Shown: positions 51,806-61,244, numbered from the stretch's first letter. The stretch: DNA of 64,000 nt from Flavobacterium hibisci (GCF_020026925.1 NZ_JAIQDW010000019.1:29273-93272); one strand, 5' to 3'. Program-made: numbers and translations. The notes: generated by a model from the sequence alone, not told the origin.

Positions 51806-53138
51806 CAAAGAATTAATCCAGCAATTAGAAGAGCATATTGTTCATAAAAACGACAATGAACTTGAAGTTTTACTGAATGACCTGCACCACGCTGATATTG
51901 CCGAAATCCTTGATGAACTGGATTTTGACGATGCAACCTACATTTTTAAGGTTTTAGACAGTGATAAAACCGCAGAAATTCTTCTTGAATTAGAAGATGA
52001 CCTGCGAGAAAATATCTTAAGCCGACTTTCACCAAAAGAAATTGCTGAGGAGCTTGATGAGCTTGAAACTAATGATGCGGCAGATATTATTGCCGAACTT
52101 TCACAGGAAATTAAAGCAGAAGTAATCTCGGAATTAATTGACGTTGAACACGCAAAAGACATTGTTGATTTGTTGCGTTACGACGAAAATTCTGCGGGAG
52201 GTCTCATGGGTAAAGAGCTCGTAAAAGTAAACGAGAACTGGAACGTGCTGACCTGCGTGAAAGAAATGCGCATCCAGGCCGAAAACGTATCCAGGGTACA
52301 TTCGATTTATGTAGTCGATGATGAAAACCGCTTAAAAGGAAGATTGTCCCTAAAAGATTTACTGACTTCTTCGACCAAAACCCAAATTGGCGACGTTTAT
52401 ATCCGAAAACTGAATTTTGTCAACGTAGATACTGAAGATGTTGAGGTAGCCCGTATCATGCAAAAATACGATTTGGAAGCGATTCCGGTTGTAGATGAGC
52501 TTGGACGTCTTGTGGGAAGAATTACAATCGATGATATCGTAGATGTAATCAAAGACGAAGCTGATAAGGATTACCAGCTAGCTGCAGGTATTACACAGGA
52601 CGTTGAATCAAATGACAGCGTTTTAGAATTGACAAAAGCCCGTTTGCCATGGCTTTTAATTGGTATGGTTATCGAAATCGTGGCTTCCTTTGTTTTGAAG
52701 GGAAATGAACAGACATTCCAAAAATATTCAACTTTAATCATTTTCGTACCCCTGCTTTCGGCAACGGCCGGAAATATCGGCGTTCAGGCCTCAGCAATCG
52801 TGGTTCAGGGTTTGGCAAATGGTACTCTTAAGGATTTTAGCAGAGGGTATTTTAGTAAAGAAATCACTGTTTCAATGATATCCGGAAGTATTATTTCATT
52901 GCTTCTCCTGGGATATCATTCAATTATGTATCAGCAGTATTTAGTAGGGCTTGCAATTTCGATTTCGATGATTGTAGTGATTTTATTTGCTGCAACATTA
53001 GGAACGCTTGTGCCGCTTTTTTTGCATAAAAATAAAATAGATCCTGCTATCGCGACAGGACCATTTATCACCACAACCAATGATGTCTTTGGAATTATGC
53101 TCTATTTTGGAGTAGCCAAATTGATTCTGGGTTTTTAA
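51789..53138 (+). CDS. mgtE: MgtE magnesium transporter
   Basis: This 449-residue inner-membrane Mg2+ channel has the MgtE N domain (residues 1-130, acidic superhelix), two CBS domains (about 135-255; RVHSIYVVDDENRLKGRLSL and DLEAIPVVDELGRLVGRITIDDI) and five membrane helices (about 285-449; GNIGVQASAIVVQGLA is typical). It starts inside rsmA (17-base overlap). Mg2+ binding to the soluble part closes the pore in this family. Confidence 0.94.
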   Translation: MEFKVSKELIQQLEEHIVHKNDNELEVLLNDLHHADIAEILDELDFDDATYIFKVLDSDKTAEILLELEDDLRENILSRLSPKEIAEELDELETNDAADIIAELSQEIKAEVISELIDVEHAKDIVDLLRYDENSAGGLMGKELVKVNENWNVLTCVKEMRIQAENVSRVHSIYVVDDENRLKGRLSLKDLLTSSTKTQIGDVYIRKLNFVNVDTEDVEVARIMQKYDLEAIPVVDELGRLVGRITIDDIVDVIKDEADKDYQLAAGITQDVESNDSVLELTKARLPWLLIGMVIEIVASFVLKGNEQTFQKYSTLIIFVPLLSATAGNIGVQASAIVVQGLANGTLKDFSRGYFSKEITVSMISGSIISLLLLGYHSIMYQQYLVGLAISISMIVVILFAATLGTLVPLFLHKNKIDPAIATGPFITTTNDVFGIMLYFGVAKLILGF

Positions 53139-53238
53139 TTTTTTCCAACAAATTAACAGCTTGCAGTGATTTAAGATCTTAAAAATCTGTGTAATTTGTG
53201 GCTTAAAAAAACACGCTATTAATCAGCAATAAATAAGC

Positions 53239-54024
53239 ATGAAAGTACATATTATTGGAGGAGGAAACCTTGGGGTTTCTGTTGCCGTTGGGATTGCCAA
53301 ATTTTCTAAAAACAATCAGGTTACCGTTACCAGAAGAAATACTGAGAGTATTCAGTATTTAACAGAATTAGGAATCACCGTTTCTTCAGATAACAAACAT
53401 AATATTCAGGAAGCCGATGTGATTATTCTAACTGTGAAACCGTATCAGGTAGACACTGTTCTGGCAGAGATTTTGCCAGTGATTTCAGGAAAAACAATTG
53501 CATCTGCAGTAAGTGGTTTGTCTTTGGAAATGCTTCAGTCAAAAACGAATAATGAATTTCCGGTAGTGAGAATCATGCCGAATATCGCTGCTCAATTTGG
53601 TGAATCTGCCACATGTATTTCATTTCCTGATAAAGACAAAGAGAAAGCTTTACCAATTGTAGATTTGTTTCAGGATTTAGGAACTGCTCCGGTTATCGAT
53701 GAGAAATTAATGGATGCAGCGACTGTTTTGGGTGCCTGCGGAACAGCGTATGCTTTAAGATATATCCGTGCTTCAATGCAGGCCGGAATCGAAATTGGAT
53801 TTGATTCGCAAACGGCTTTGGCAATTGCTGCACAAACTGCAAAAGGAGCAGCAAAAATGCTATTAGAAGAAAAAGTACACCCGGAACAATTAATTGATCG
53901 TGTAACGACACCTCAGGGATGTACAATTGCAGGTCTTAACGAAATGGAACACAATGGTTTCAGTTCATCTTTAATCAAAGGAATCAAAACTTCTTTGAAA
54001 CAGATTAAAGGACTTTTAAAATAA
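53239..54024 (+). CDS. proC: Pyrroline-5-carboxylate reductase
   Basis: This 261-residue enzyme makes the last step of proline synthesis. N-terminal Rossmann motif VHIIGGGNLGVSVAVGIAK; ILTVKPYQVDTVLAEI and VVRIMPNIAAQFGE follow; the C-terminal GCTIAGLNEMEHNGF and the preceding TTPQG form the active site and dimer helix. It is transcribed alone and ends in a bidirectional terminator. Confidence 0.92.
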   Translation: MKVHIIGGGNLGVSVAVGIAKFSKNNQVTVTRRNTESIQYLTELGITVSSDNKHNIQEADVIILTVKPYQVDTVLAEILPVISGKTIASAVSGLSLEMLQSKTNNEFPVVRIMPNIAAQFGESATCISFPDKDKEKALPIVDLFQDLGTAPVIDEKLMDAATVLGACGTAYALRYIRASMQAGIEIGFDSQTALAIAAQTAKGAAKMLLEEKVHPEQLIDRVTTPQGCTIAGLNEMEHNGFSSSLIKGIKTSLKQIKGLLK

Positions 54025-54040
54025 AAATATCAAATTCCTG

Positions 54041-54078
54041 AAATTCCAAATTCCAATTTTCTGTGGGATTTGGAATTT
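54041..54078. terminator. Probable bidirectional terminator
   Basis: AAATTCCAAATTCC (54041-54054) is largely complementary to GGATTTGGAATTT (54066-54078), with one bulge and an 11-base loop. It lies between the convergent proC and lipoprotein genes and touches the end of the latter. Confidence 0.6.
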
Positions 54079-54604
54079 ACTTTTTAACCAATTCAATATA
54101 TTTTGCATCACATTCTCCAAGTTTCGTGTAGTAATTCATAGCATTTCCATAATTCTGCATGGTTAGTGTATCTTTTTTATAAGCAAAACCGATTCCGGTT
54201 GGTATTTCTAATTCTTTATTTGTCTTTTTAGGATCCGAAATAGTATCTGTTTCATCTTGATGACTGATATCTCCTTCGTATTCATCCCATTCAATACCTT
54301 CCAAAACCAAATATTTTTCTCCTGATTCATTAGTAGAGAAAGTGGCCTTGCCTGTTAATTTTCGGTTATTTGTTTTTAATACATAGGAATAACCATTCCT
54401 GGCTTTTGCTATTTCTACAGAAATACCACATTCATCGCCTTGATAAATTCCGGCTATTGATTCTTCATTTTTAATTGTTGGAAGTGTTGCAATAGTGTCA
54501 TTGTTGTTTTTAACCGGAATTGATATCTCTTTTTTGTTTTCGCACGCAAAAATTATCAATACTGAAAATGAAAACAATATAAAGGGAATTTTTTTTAATT
54601 TCAT
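54077..54604 (-). CDS. Lipoprotein of unknown function
   Basis: This 175-residue protein begins KLKKIPFILFSFSVLIIFAC, giving a lipidated Cys21. The rest contains IAGIYQGDECGISVEIAKARNG, a small beta-rich region, and ends CDAKYIELVKK. No named domain. It starts 2 bases after the nhaA stop, so the two form one transcript and may function together. Confidence 0.7.
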   Translation of the reverse strand: MKLKKIPFILFSFSVLIIFACENKKEISIPVKNNNDTIATLPTIKNEESIAGIYQGDECGISVEIAKARNGYSYVLKTNNRKLTGKATFSTNESGEKYLVLEGIEWDEYEGDISHQDETDTISDPKKTNKELEIPTGIGFAYKKDTLTMQNYGNAMNYYTKLGECDAKYIELVKK

Positions 54605-54606
54605 AA

Positions 54607-55749
54607 CTAAGTCTTTTTTTGCGCTAAGATGTATTTCAAATAAATAAATCCAAAAATCCCTGAAAGCAGTGATGCAATCAGAATGGCTATTTTTGAAAAA
54701 ATAATGGTTTCAGGATCTTTAAATGCTAAAAATGTAATGAAGATAGACATCGTGAAACCAATGCCACCCAACATTCCGGCACCCAGAATATGAGTCCATT
54801 TTAATTTTTTGGGTAAAGCACATAGGCCAGAGTTTACTCCAATAAAAGAAAAGAGTAGGATGCCCAAAGGTTTTCCAACAACCAATCCTAAGATGATACC
54901 AAAGGTATTGGGGTGATTCATGCCTTGATACCAGTCAGACTCTATAGCAATACATGTATTGGCAACAGCAAATAAAGGTAATATAAAAAAGGCAACAGGT
55001 TTGTGTAGAAAATGCTGTAACCTGTACGATGATGTTTTTTCGCTTCCATCCCCAAAGGGAATTACGAAAGCTAAAATTACCCCTGTAATAGTGGCGTGTA
55101 CTCCAGAACTAAGCATAAAATACCACATAATAAACCCCCCAATTAAATAAGGAATTAGATTGTGGATTTTCATTCGATTCAAAACAAATAAGAGAATCCA
55201 GATTCCAAGTGCTATCCCAAGATTAAAAAAAGCTATAGTGGAGGTATAAAAAATAGCAATTACTATTATGGCTCCCAAATCATCAATGACTGCCAATGCT
55301 GTTAAGAACACCTTTAATGATACAGGGACTTTATTTCCTAAAAGCGATAAAATTCCGATTGCAAATGCAATATCTGTTGCCATTGGTATTCCTGCTCCGT
55401 TTTGTGTTTCAGTTCCGTAATTTAAAGCCAAAAATAAGGCCGCAGGAATTAACATTCCTCCAAATGCTGCTACTATTGGTAATGATGCATTTTTTATGCT
55501 GGATAATTCACCATGGTATATTTCACGTTCCAGTTCCAATCCAATCAGTAAAAAAAATATTGTCATTAATCCGTCATTAATCCAGTGTGTGATGGAATGT
55601 CCACCCAGATCTTTTTCCCAAAAAGCAATGTATTCTGTGTTAAATGATAAATTAGCAATTGTAAGTGAAAGAACAGTCACAAATAATAACAACAGTCCAC
55701 TTGATTTTTCGTTTTCAAAAAAGGCATTAAAGGTCTTGGTCAATTTCAT
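54607..55749 (-). CDS. nhaA: Na+/H+ antiporter NhaA
   Basis: This 380-residue inner-membrane antiporter has about twelve hydrophobic segments. The ion-binding aspartates are in TALAVIDDLGAIIVIA, and the TDIAFAIGILSLLG segment is diagnostic. It exchanges sodium for protons, supporting pH and salt balance. The length matches the family. A small lipoprotein gene follows after 2 bases. Confidence 0.94.
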   Translation of the reverse strand: MKLTKTFNAFFENEKSSGLLLLFVTVLSLTIANLSFNTEYIAFWEKDLGGHSITHWINDGLMTIFFLLIGLELEREIYHGELSSIKNASLPIVAAFGGMLIPAALFLALNYGTETQNGAGIPMATDIAFAIGILSLLGNKVPVSLKVFLTALAVIDDLGAIIVIAIFYTSTIAFFNLGIALGIWILLFVLNRMKIHNLIPYLIGGFIMWYFMLSSGVHATITGVILAFVIPFGDGSEKTSSYRLQHFLHKPVAFFILPLFAVANTCIAIESDWYQGMNHPNTFGIILGLVVGKPLGILLFSFIGVNSGLCALPKKLKWTHILGAGMLGGIGFTMSIFITFLAFKDPETIIFSKIAILIASLLSGIFGFIYLKYILAQKKT

Positions 55750-55889
55750 TTTAGCAATTTATGTATGTATTAAAACGTCTCTGAAGTTTCGGAAATGTTG
55801 TTTTTCAAAGTTAAAAAAAAATTAACCCAATAGAAAAGATATAGTGTTTTGTTTGGTCTGTGCAGATTACTAAATAAAAGAATAAAATG

Positions 55890-55897
55890 TATTTTTG
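55890..55897 (+). promoter_or_regulatory. Candidate -7 box for the D-2-hydroxyacid dehydrogenase gene
   Basis: TATTTTTG fits TAnnTTTG and ends 20 bases before the ATG at 55918, in the divergent gap with nhaA. The -33 element is not clear. Confidence 0.4.
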
Positions 55898-55917
55898 TTT
55901 ATCTAAATTTTTAAAAA

Positions 55918-56865
55918 ATGAGTGTAAAAATTCTACATATCGACAGCAACCACCCCATTCTTTGGCAGCAATTAGAAGAAGCAGGTTTTGAAAATCATGC
56001 CGACTTTAAATCTTCAAAAGAAGAAATCGAAGCTAAAATTCAGGATTATAACGGCATTGTAATCAGAAGTCGTTTTAAAATCGACAAACAGTTTATTGAT
56101 AAAGCTGTCAATTTGCAGTTTATTGCCAGAGTTGGTGCGGGTCTTGAGAGTATCGACTGTGATTACGCAATAGAAAAAGATATCAATCTTATTGCGGCTC
56201 CGGAAGGTAATTGCAACGCTGTTGCAGAACATACCTTAGGAATGATTTTATCTCTTTTTAATAAACTAAATCAGGCAGATAGTGAAATCCGATCAGGAGC
56301 ATGGAACCGGGAAAGCAACCGCGGACATGAACTTGACGGGAAAACGGTTGGAATTATCGGATACGGAAACATGGGAAAAGCCTTTGCTAAAAAATTAAGG
56401 GGTTTTGATGTTGAAGTGTTGTGCTATGACATTGCTGATAATATGGGAGATGAAAATGCCAAACAAGTTTCATTACAGGAATTACAGCAAAAGACAGATG
56501 TATTGAGCCTGCATATTCCATGGACGCCGGAAACAGACAAAATGATCGATTTGAATTTTATCAATGCATTTGCCAAGCCATTTTGGATTATAAATACTTC
56601 ACGTGGTAAAAACATCGTCACGGCTGATTTGGTTGAAGCTATGAAGTCCGGAAAGGTTTTAGGTGCAGGTCTGGATGTTTTGGAATATGAGAAACTTTCT
56701 TTTGAAACATTATTTCAGGAAAAAAATACTCCAGAAGCCTTTCAGTATTTGCTGGATGGTAAAAAAGTAATCCTTACCCCTCATATTGCGGGCTGGACAT
56801 TTGAAAGCCATGAACGTCTGGCTCAGGTTATTGTAGATAAAATAAAGGCTTTGTATTCAAAATAA
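55918..56865 (+). CDS. D-2-hydroxyacid dehydrogenase
   Basis: This 315-residue NAD(P)-dependent protein has the two-domain fold of D-isomer-specific dehydrogenases. The nucleotide motif is TVGIIGYGNMGKAFAKKL, the catalytic Arg is in INTSRGKN, and the catalytic His is in ILTPHIAGWTFES. A 3-phosphoglycerate dehydrogenase or hydroxypyruvate reductase role is possible, but no serine-biosynthesis partner is adjacent. It stands alone. Confidence 0.85.
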   Translation: MSVKILHIDSNHPILWQQLEEAGFENHADFKSSKEEIEAKIQDYNGIVIRSRFKIDKQFIDKAVNLQFIARVGAGLESIDCDYAIEKDINLIAAPEGNCNAVAEHTLGMILSLFNKLNQADSEIRSGAWNRESNRGHELDGKTVGIIGYGNMGKAFAKKLRGFDVEVLCYDIADNMGDENAKQVSLQELQQKTDVLSLHIPWTPETDKMIDLNFINAFAKPFWIINTSRGKNIVTADLVEAMKSGKVLGAGLDVLEYEKLSFETLFQEKNTPEAFQYLLDGKKVILTPHIAGWTFESHERLAQVIVDKIKALYSK

Positions 56866-57037
56866 TTATCGATATTTCTTTAGATTTTAATAACAGGTTT
56901 TTTCTGAAAAATTAATTGACACAATTAGCTTTTGAATTTATTTTTTTTTAATATTGTCCTTAATTTTAACAAAATTTTAAAAAGGAGTAAGCCGAAAATC
57001 CTAAAAAGAGTAGGGTTTAACTAAAAAAAATATTATT

Positions 57038-57463
57038 ATGATTGAATGGTACAAGAAAGTGGTTTTTGAAAACTATGCAAACTTTAATGGTCGTGCCAGA
57101 AGAAGTGAATATTGGTATTTTGCTCTTGCTAATGGAATAATTTCAATTCTTTTAATACTGATTGGAGCAATAGTTGGAGGGATTTTTGGAGATGCAATTA
57201 CAGGAGGAATTATTGGATATGCTCTTTTTGGATTATATACCTTAGCAACGATTGTTCCGGGTTTAGGTGTAGTAGTTCGTAGATTACACGATGTTGGAAA
57301 AAGTGGATGGTTTTATTTTATAGCACTTATTCCATTTATTGGTGGTATTTGGTTACTAGTTTTAATGTGTACAGAAGGTGATCGTGGATCAAATCAATAT
57401 GGACCAGATCCAAAAAATGAAATCGAGGAAATTAATGAGATTGGAAAAGTTGAACTACAATAA
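57038..57463 (+). CDS. DUF805 membrane protein
   Basis: This 141-residue protein matches DUF805: ENYANFNGRARRSEYWYFAL at the N-terminus, three or four hydrophobic segments and the conserved VVRRLHDVGKSGWFYFIALI. DUF805 proteins are common inner-membrane proteins with no known function. It is followed by two more small membrane genes in the same direction with a 14-base gap and an overlap, so the three are likely one transcript. Confidence 0.88.
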   Translation: MIEWYKKVVFENYANFNGRARRSEYWYFALANGIISILLILIGAIVGGIFGDAITGGIIGYALFGLYTLATIVPGLGVVVRRLHDVGKSGWFYFIALIPFIGGIWLLVLMCTEGDRGSNQYGPDPKNEIEEINEIGKVELQ

Positions 57464-57477
57464 TTAGATTATATAAA

Positions 57478-57861
57478 ATGGAAAATACAAAACCTGAAGA
57501 ATGGAATAAACCAAATTTAGAGATACCAGAATTTAAAGTAGATCCTATTATGGTTCTAGTATTTGGATTTTTAACTTGCGGACTATATTTAATTTACTGG
57601 AATATTAAAGTTGCTGAGGTTTTTAATGCAGTTGCTAAAAAAGAAGTAATCTCGCAGCCAATAGCAATATTTGCAGGATGTTGTATGCCGGTTAATATTT
57701 ATTTCTATTATTTGGCTGGTAAAGAAGCTTTGCCTAAAGTGTATGAACAAACTGGAGAACTTCAAAAAGACCAATCTACATTATTAATTGTTTTAGGTTT
57801 CTTTTTTCCTATTGCAGCAGCAATGATTGTACAAGGTGATATCAACAGATTATATAAATAA
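57478..57861 (+). CDS. Small DUF4234-like membrane protein
   Basis: This 127-residue protein has an N-terminal polar segment (MENTKPEEWNKPNLEIPEF) and three hydrophobic parts, the first being VLVFGFLTCGLYLIYWNIKV, which resembles DUF4234 proteins. No activity is known. It lies 14 bases after the DUF805 gene and overlaps the DUF2752 gene by 35 bases if that starts at its TTG. Confidence 0.68.
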   Translation: MENTKPEEWNKPNLEIPEFKVDPIMVLVFGFLTCGLYLIYWNIKVAEVFNAVAKKEVISQPIAIFAGCCMPVNIYFYYLAGKEALPKVYEQTGELQKDQSTLLIVLGFFFPIAAAMIVQGDINRLYK

Positions 57862-58300
57862 TAGCAGAATAAAACGCAAAATTTACGGAATTGTCGGTGC
57901 TACAATAACACTGATTGTTCCGTTTTTTTTTATGCTTAACAATCATAATGACCATTTAGAGTCAGATCAGTCTTTATGTCCTTTTAAGATGCTTACTGGG
58001 TTTCCTTGTCCTGGTTGTGGTATAACGAAATCGTTGGTATATTTTTATCAGGGGGATATTTATAAAAGTATTAGTTATCATATTTTAGGCCCATTTGTAA
58101 TTCTTTTTTGCTGGTTGACAATTGTTGTATTAATAGTAGAGATAATCAATAAAAAGGAATACTTTTCTAATCTATTGTACAATAAAAGATTAGCTTATAA
58201 TTTAGCCTATTTTCTGGCTATTTACCATTTCGTAAGATTGATAATTTTTATCACAAATAATACTCTTGATGATGTTTTACATCAATCTATCTGGTTCTAA
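57827..58300 (+). CDS. DUF2752 membrane protein
   Basis: This frame contains the DUF2752 signature CPFKMLTGFPCPGCGITKS with its paired cysteines, plus three hydrophobic segments. The start is uncertain: the frame opens with a TTG at 57827 (157 residues), overlapping the previous gene by 35 bases, and the only near ATG lies inside the first membrane segment. A non-ATG start nearer 57862 is possible. It closes the three-gene unit and ends at a bidirectional terminator. Confidence 0.75.
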   Translation: MYKVISTDYINNSRIKRKIYGIVGATITLIVPFFFMLNNHNDHLESDQSLCPFKMLTGFPCPGCGITKSLVYFYQGDIYKSISYHILGPFVILFCWLTIVVLIVEIINKKEYFSNLLYNKRLAYNLAYFLAIYHFVRLIIFITNNTLDDVLHQSIWF

Positions 58301-58309
58301 AACATAAAA

Positions 58310-58337
58310 AAAACCCATTTCAAGCGAAATGGGTTTT
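58310..58337. terminator. Bidirectional terminator
   Basis: AAAACCCATTTC (58310-58321) pairs with GAAATGGGTTTT (58326-58337). It lies between the convergent DUF2752 and olsF genes. Confidence 0.8.
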
Positions 58338-58355
58338 CTTTTTTATAGGTTTTTC

Positions 58356-60164
58356 TTAGCTAATATCTTCTTTTTCAGATAATTTTCGTTCCAGTTCGAT
58401 TTGAAACTCTTCGATAACAGGTTTCATAGTGCTTTCCGGAATATCTGCAATCCTGATGTACATTAAGCCGTCTACAGCATTATTGAACAGAGGGTCAACA
58501 TTAAATGCCACTACACGTGCATTTTGTTTGATGTACTTTTTAATCAGAACAGGCAAACGTAAATTTCCAGGTTCCAGTTCATCAATAATTTTGTCAAATT
58601 TATTCAGGTCTGATTCAGCTTCATCAAAAATAAAGTCTTTGTCTGCATCTTTCAGTTTTACCTTATAAGCCTTTTTCGGATGGATGTACTGCGCAATATA
58701 CGGATCGTAATAGTTCGATTTCATAAACTCAATCATTAGTGATTTAGAGAAGTCTGAGAACTGATTACTGATACTTACTCCACCCAGCAAATATTTGTGT
58801 TCAGGGTAACGCAAGGTCGTATGAATAATTCCTTTCCACAATAAAAATAAAGGCATCGGTTTTTGCTGATAATCTTTGATGATAAAAGCACGGCCCATTT
58901 CTATGGAATTATGCATCATGTCATGCAGTTCAGGTTCAAATCTAAAAAGGTCATTAAGATAAAAACCTTCGAGCCCATATTTTGGATAAATTTCAGAACC
59001 TAATCCCATTCGGTAAGCGCCGGCAATTTTTTTAGTATCCTCATCCCATAAAAACATGTGATGGTAATACTGGTCAAACTGGTCTAAGTCGATAGATTCA
59101 TTCGTTCCTTCGCCAACCTCACGGAAAGTAATTTCACGTAAACGCCCAATTTCATGTAAAATATTCGGAATTGATTTCGCTGTGGCAAAAAAGACCTCAT
59201 AATTTTTACTTTGCAATAAACGACAGTCACTGTTTCTTAAAGCCTGAACTTCATCAATCATTTTTGCTTCATTAGCAGCAGTAACAATCTTTTTAGGCGC
59301 TTTCGTAATTTTTAAATTAGATGTATCCAGTAATTTATGCTCCTTTTCGAAAGGATTAGCCAGCATGTAAGTTTTCTTTCTTAAAAACTCAGAGTATTCT
59401 TCGAACGATTCGATTTCATTTTGTTCGTTTACCGAAATTGGTTTTCCAATACGAACCTTAATCACACGGTCTTTTTGTGTAAGAAGTTCTGAAGGTAATT
59501 TTGCTGTACGTAAAGTATCATCAATTTTAGAAAGCCAATAGAATAATTTACTGTTCTTAGCATGAAAGTAAATCGGGACAACCGGAACTTTTGCTTTTCT
59601 GATCAGTTTGATAGCACCTTCTTCCCAGGGTTTGTCAACTACGAGTTTTCCGTCTTTGTAAGTCGAAACTTCGCCGGCAGGGAAAATCCCCAAAGGTTTT
59701 CCGTCGCTTAAATGACGTAAAGTTTCTTTAATGCCTATTACACTCGATTTTGCATCCTTATGATTTTCAAAAGGATTAACCGGCATAATGTATTTTTTCA
59801 TCGGGATAATTCTGTGTAATAAGAAGTTGGCGATAATCTTGAAATTAGGTTCTCTTTCAAGCATCAGTTTCAAAAGTAAAATACCATCAATTCCTCCAAG
59901 CGGATGATTTGAAATCGTAATGTAAGCACCATCTTTAGGCAGACGCTTTAAATCTTCTTCAGGAATTTCGAATTTGATCTCCATCTCATCCAAAATACCG
60001 TTTAAAAAAGCAACATCTTCTAAATGTTTATTGTGATCGTAAATTTTATTGAGGGTGGATATTTTAAGAACCTTCATGAGAATCCAGCCTGAAAAAGTAC
60101 CGAAAACTCCGTACTTGTCAACATTTATTGCCTTTGCAACTTCTTTCGCGGTAACTAAACCCAT
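58356..60164 (-). CDS. olsF: OlsF-like bifunctional ornithine-lipid synthase
   Basis: This 602-residue protein fuses a PlsC-type acyltransferase (about 40-270) to an OlsB-like N-acyltransferase (about 310-530). The first domain has ISNHPLGGIDGI (His87, Asp93; spacing H-x5-D rather than the common H-x4-D) and FPAGEVSTYKDG (from 161). The second has LREITFREVGEGTNESID, AGAYRMGLG and SIEMGRAFI, typical of the acyl-ACP:ornithine enzymes. OlsF was reported from Flavobacterium johnsoniae as making ornithine lipids from ornithine in two acylations. A TATCTTTG box lies upstream at 60194-60201. Confidence 0.82.
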   Translation of the reverse strand: MGLVTAKEVAKAINVDKYGVFGTFSGWILMKVLKISTLNKIYDHNKHLEDVAFLNGILDEMEIKFEIPEEDLKRLPKDGAYITISNHPLGGIDGILLLKLMLEREPNFKIIANFLLHRIIPMKKYIMPVNPFENHKDAKSSVIGIKETLRHLSDGKPLGIFPAGEVSTYKDGKLVVDKPWEEGAIKLIRKAKVPVVPIYFHAKNSKLFYWLSKIDDTLRTAKLPSELLTQKDRVIKVRIGKPISVNEQNEIESFEEYSEFLRKKTYMLANPFEKEHKLLDTSNLKITKAPKKIVTAANEAKMIDEVQALRNSDCRLLQSKNYEVFFATAKSIPNILHEIGRLREITFREVGEGTNESIDLDQFDQYYHHMFLWDEDTKKIAGAYRMGLGSEIYPKYGLEGFYLNDLFRFEPELHDMMHNSIEMGRAFIIKDYQQKPMPLFLLWKGIIHTTLRYPEHKYLLGGVSISNQFSDFSKSLMIEFMKSNYYDPYIAQYIHPKKAYKVKLKDADKDFIFDEAESDLNKFDKIIDELEPGNLRLPVLIKKYIKQNARVVAFNVDPLFNNAVDGLMYIRIADIPESTMKPVIEEFQIELERKLSEKEDIS

Positions 60165-60193
60165 GTACTTTTTTAATTTATTAGAACAGCGAA

Positions 60194-60201
60194 CAAAGAT
60201 A
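60194..60201 (-). promoter_or_regulatory. Candidate -7 box for olsF
   Basis: TATCTTTG on the minus strand matches TAnnTTTG exactly and ends 29 bases before the olsF ATG. No clear -33 box. It is divergent from the xth -7 box at 60253-60260. Confidence 0.45.
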
Positions 60202-60252
60202 ACAAAAAACTCTACTTTTAGCGTTTGTTATGTAAACTTTCAGCATTTTTAT

Positions 60253-60260
60253 TACTTTTG
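60253..60260 (+). promoter_or_regulatory. Candidate -7 box for xth
   Basis: TACTTTTG matches TAnnTTTG and lies 18 bases before the xth ATG, with TTTG 25 bases upstream (60224-60227). Confidence 0.45.
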
Positions 60261-60278
60261 AAATTCTAAAAAAATCCA

Positions 60279-61040
60279 ATGAAAATTATTTCTTATAACG
60301 TAAACGGAATACGCGCTGCTATTTCAAAAGGCTTTATTACCTGGCTTCAGCAGGCCAATCCTGATGTAATTTGTCTTCAGGAAATTAAGGCTACACAAGA
60401 GCAAATTCCAACAGAAGAGATTACAGCTGCAGGCTATCCGTATCAATATTATTATCCGGCAACTAAAAAAGGATACAGTGGTGTAGCCATTTTATCTAAA
60501 ATAGAACCCAATCAGGTTGTTTACGGAACCGGAATTCAACATATGGATTTCGAAGGAAGAAACCTGCGTGCCGATTTTGATGATGTATCGGTAATGAGCC
60601 TGTATCTGCCATCAGGGACCAATATCGAAAGATTAGACCATAAATTTATGTATATGGATGATTTTCAAAACTACATAAATGAATTAAAATTAACCATTCC
60701 TAATATCATAATTTGCGGAGATTACAATATTTGTCACGAAGCGATTGATATTCACGATCCGGTTCGAAACAAAACCGTTTCAGGATTTTTGCCGGCTGAA
60801 CGTGCCTGGTTAGATGCCTTTATGAAATCTGGCTTTATCGACAGTTTCCGCCATTTCAACAAAGACCCGCACCATTATACCTGGTGGAGTTACCGCGCAG
60901 GAGCCAGAGGTAATAACAAAGGCTGGCGTATCGATTACAATCTGGTAAGCCAGCCTTTAGAGCACAGATTGAGACGTGCCGTTATTCTTCCGGATGCCAT
61001 ACATTCAGATCATTGTCCGGTTTTAGTCGAAATCGAGTAA
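60279..61040 (+). CDS. xth: Exodeoxyribonuclease III
   Basis: This 253-residue AP endonuclease/exonuclease belongs to the ExoIII family. NVNGIRAAISKGF, CLQEIKATQ (metal-binding Glu), GDYNICHEAIDIHDP, WRIDYNLVSQPL and HSDHCPVLVEI (catalytic Asp-His) are all present and in order. It repairs abasic sites in the cytoplasm. Length is normal. It is divergent from olsF. Confidence 0.95.
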   Translation: MKIISYNVNGIRAAISKGFITWLQQANPDVICLQEIKATQEQIPTEEITAAGYPYQYYYPATKKGYSGVAILSKIEPNQVVYGTGIQHMDFEGRNLRADFDDVSVMSLYLPSGTNIERLDHKFMYMDDFQNYINELKLTIPNIIICGDYNICHEAIDIHDPVRNKTVSGFLPAERAWLDAFMKSGFIDSFRHFNKDPHHYTWWSYRAGARGNNKGWRIDYNLVSQPLEHRLRRAVILPDAIHSDHCPVLVEIE

Positions 61041-61105
61041 TTCTGGTATTGTTATTGTTACACAAAGGCGGGTTCTAAGTTCAATGATTCGTTAGCAAAG
61101 TTTAA

Positions 61106-61185
61106 GGAGCTAATTCCTGCTTTCCACTGCAATCTTTGTGGTTTTAAAGAAAAACCACAAAGGATTTCCGTTTCAATCAGGGCTA
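61106..61185 (-). ncRNA. Hairpin element copy D (possible flavobacterial structured RNA)
   Basis: On the minus strand: TAGCCCTGATTGAAACGG, then AAATCC, the stem CTTTGTGGTTTT/AAAACCACAAAG, and GATTGCAGTGG... ending GCAGGAATTAGCTCC. Flanks agree with copies A and B; the stem has a new sequence but stays paired. It lies in the xth-ompA gap and is transcribed opposite to both. Confidence 0.55.
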
Positions 61186-61244
61186 GGGCATTACGGTAAA
61201 AAGCACATTTAAAGAATAATAACCTAATTATAAATACCATAAAA

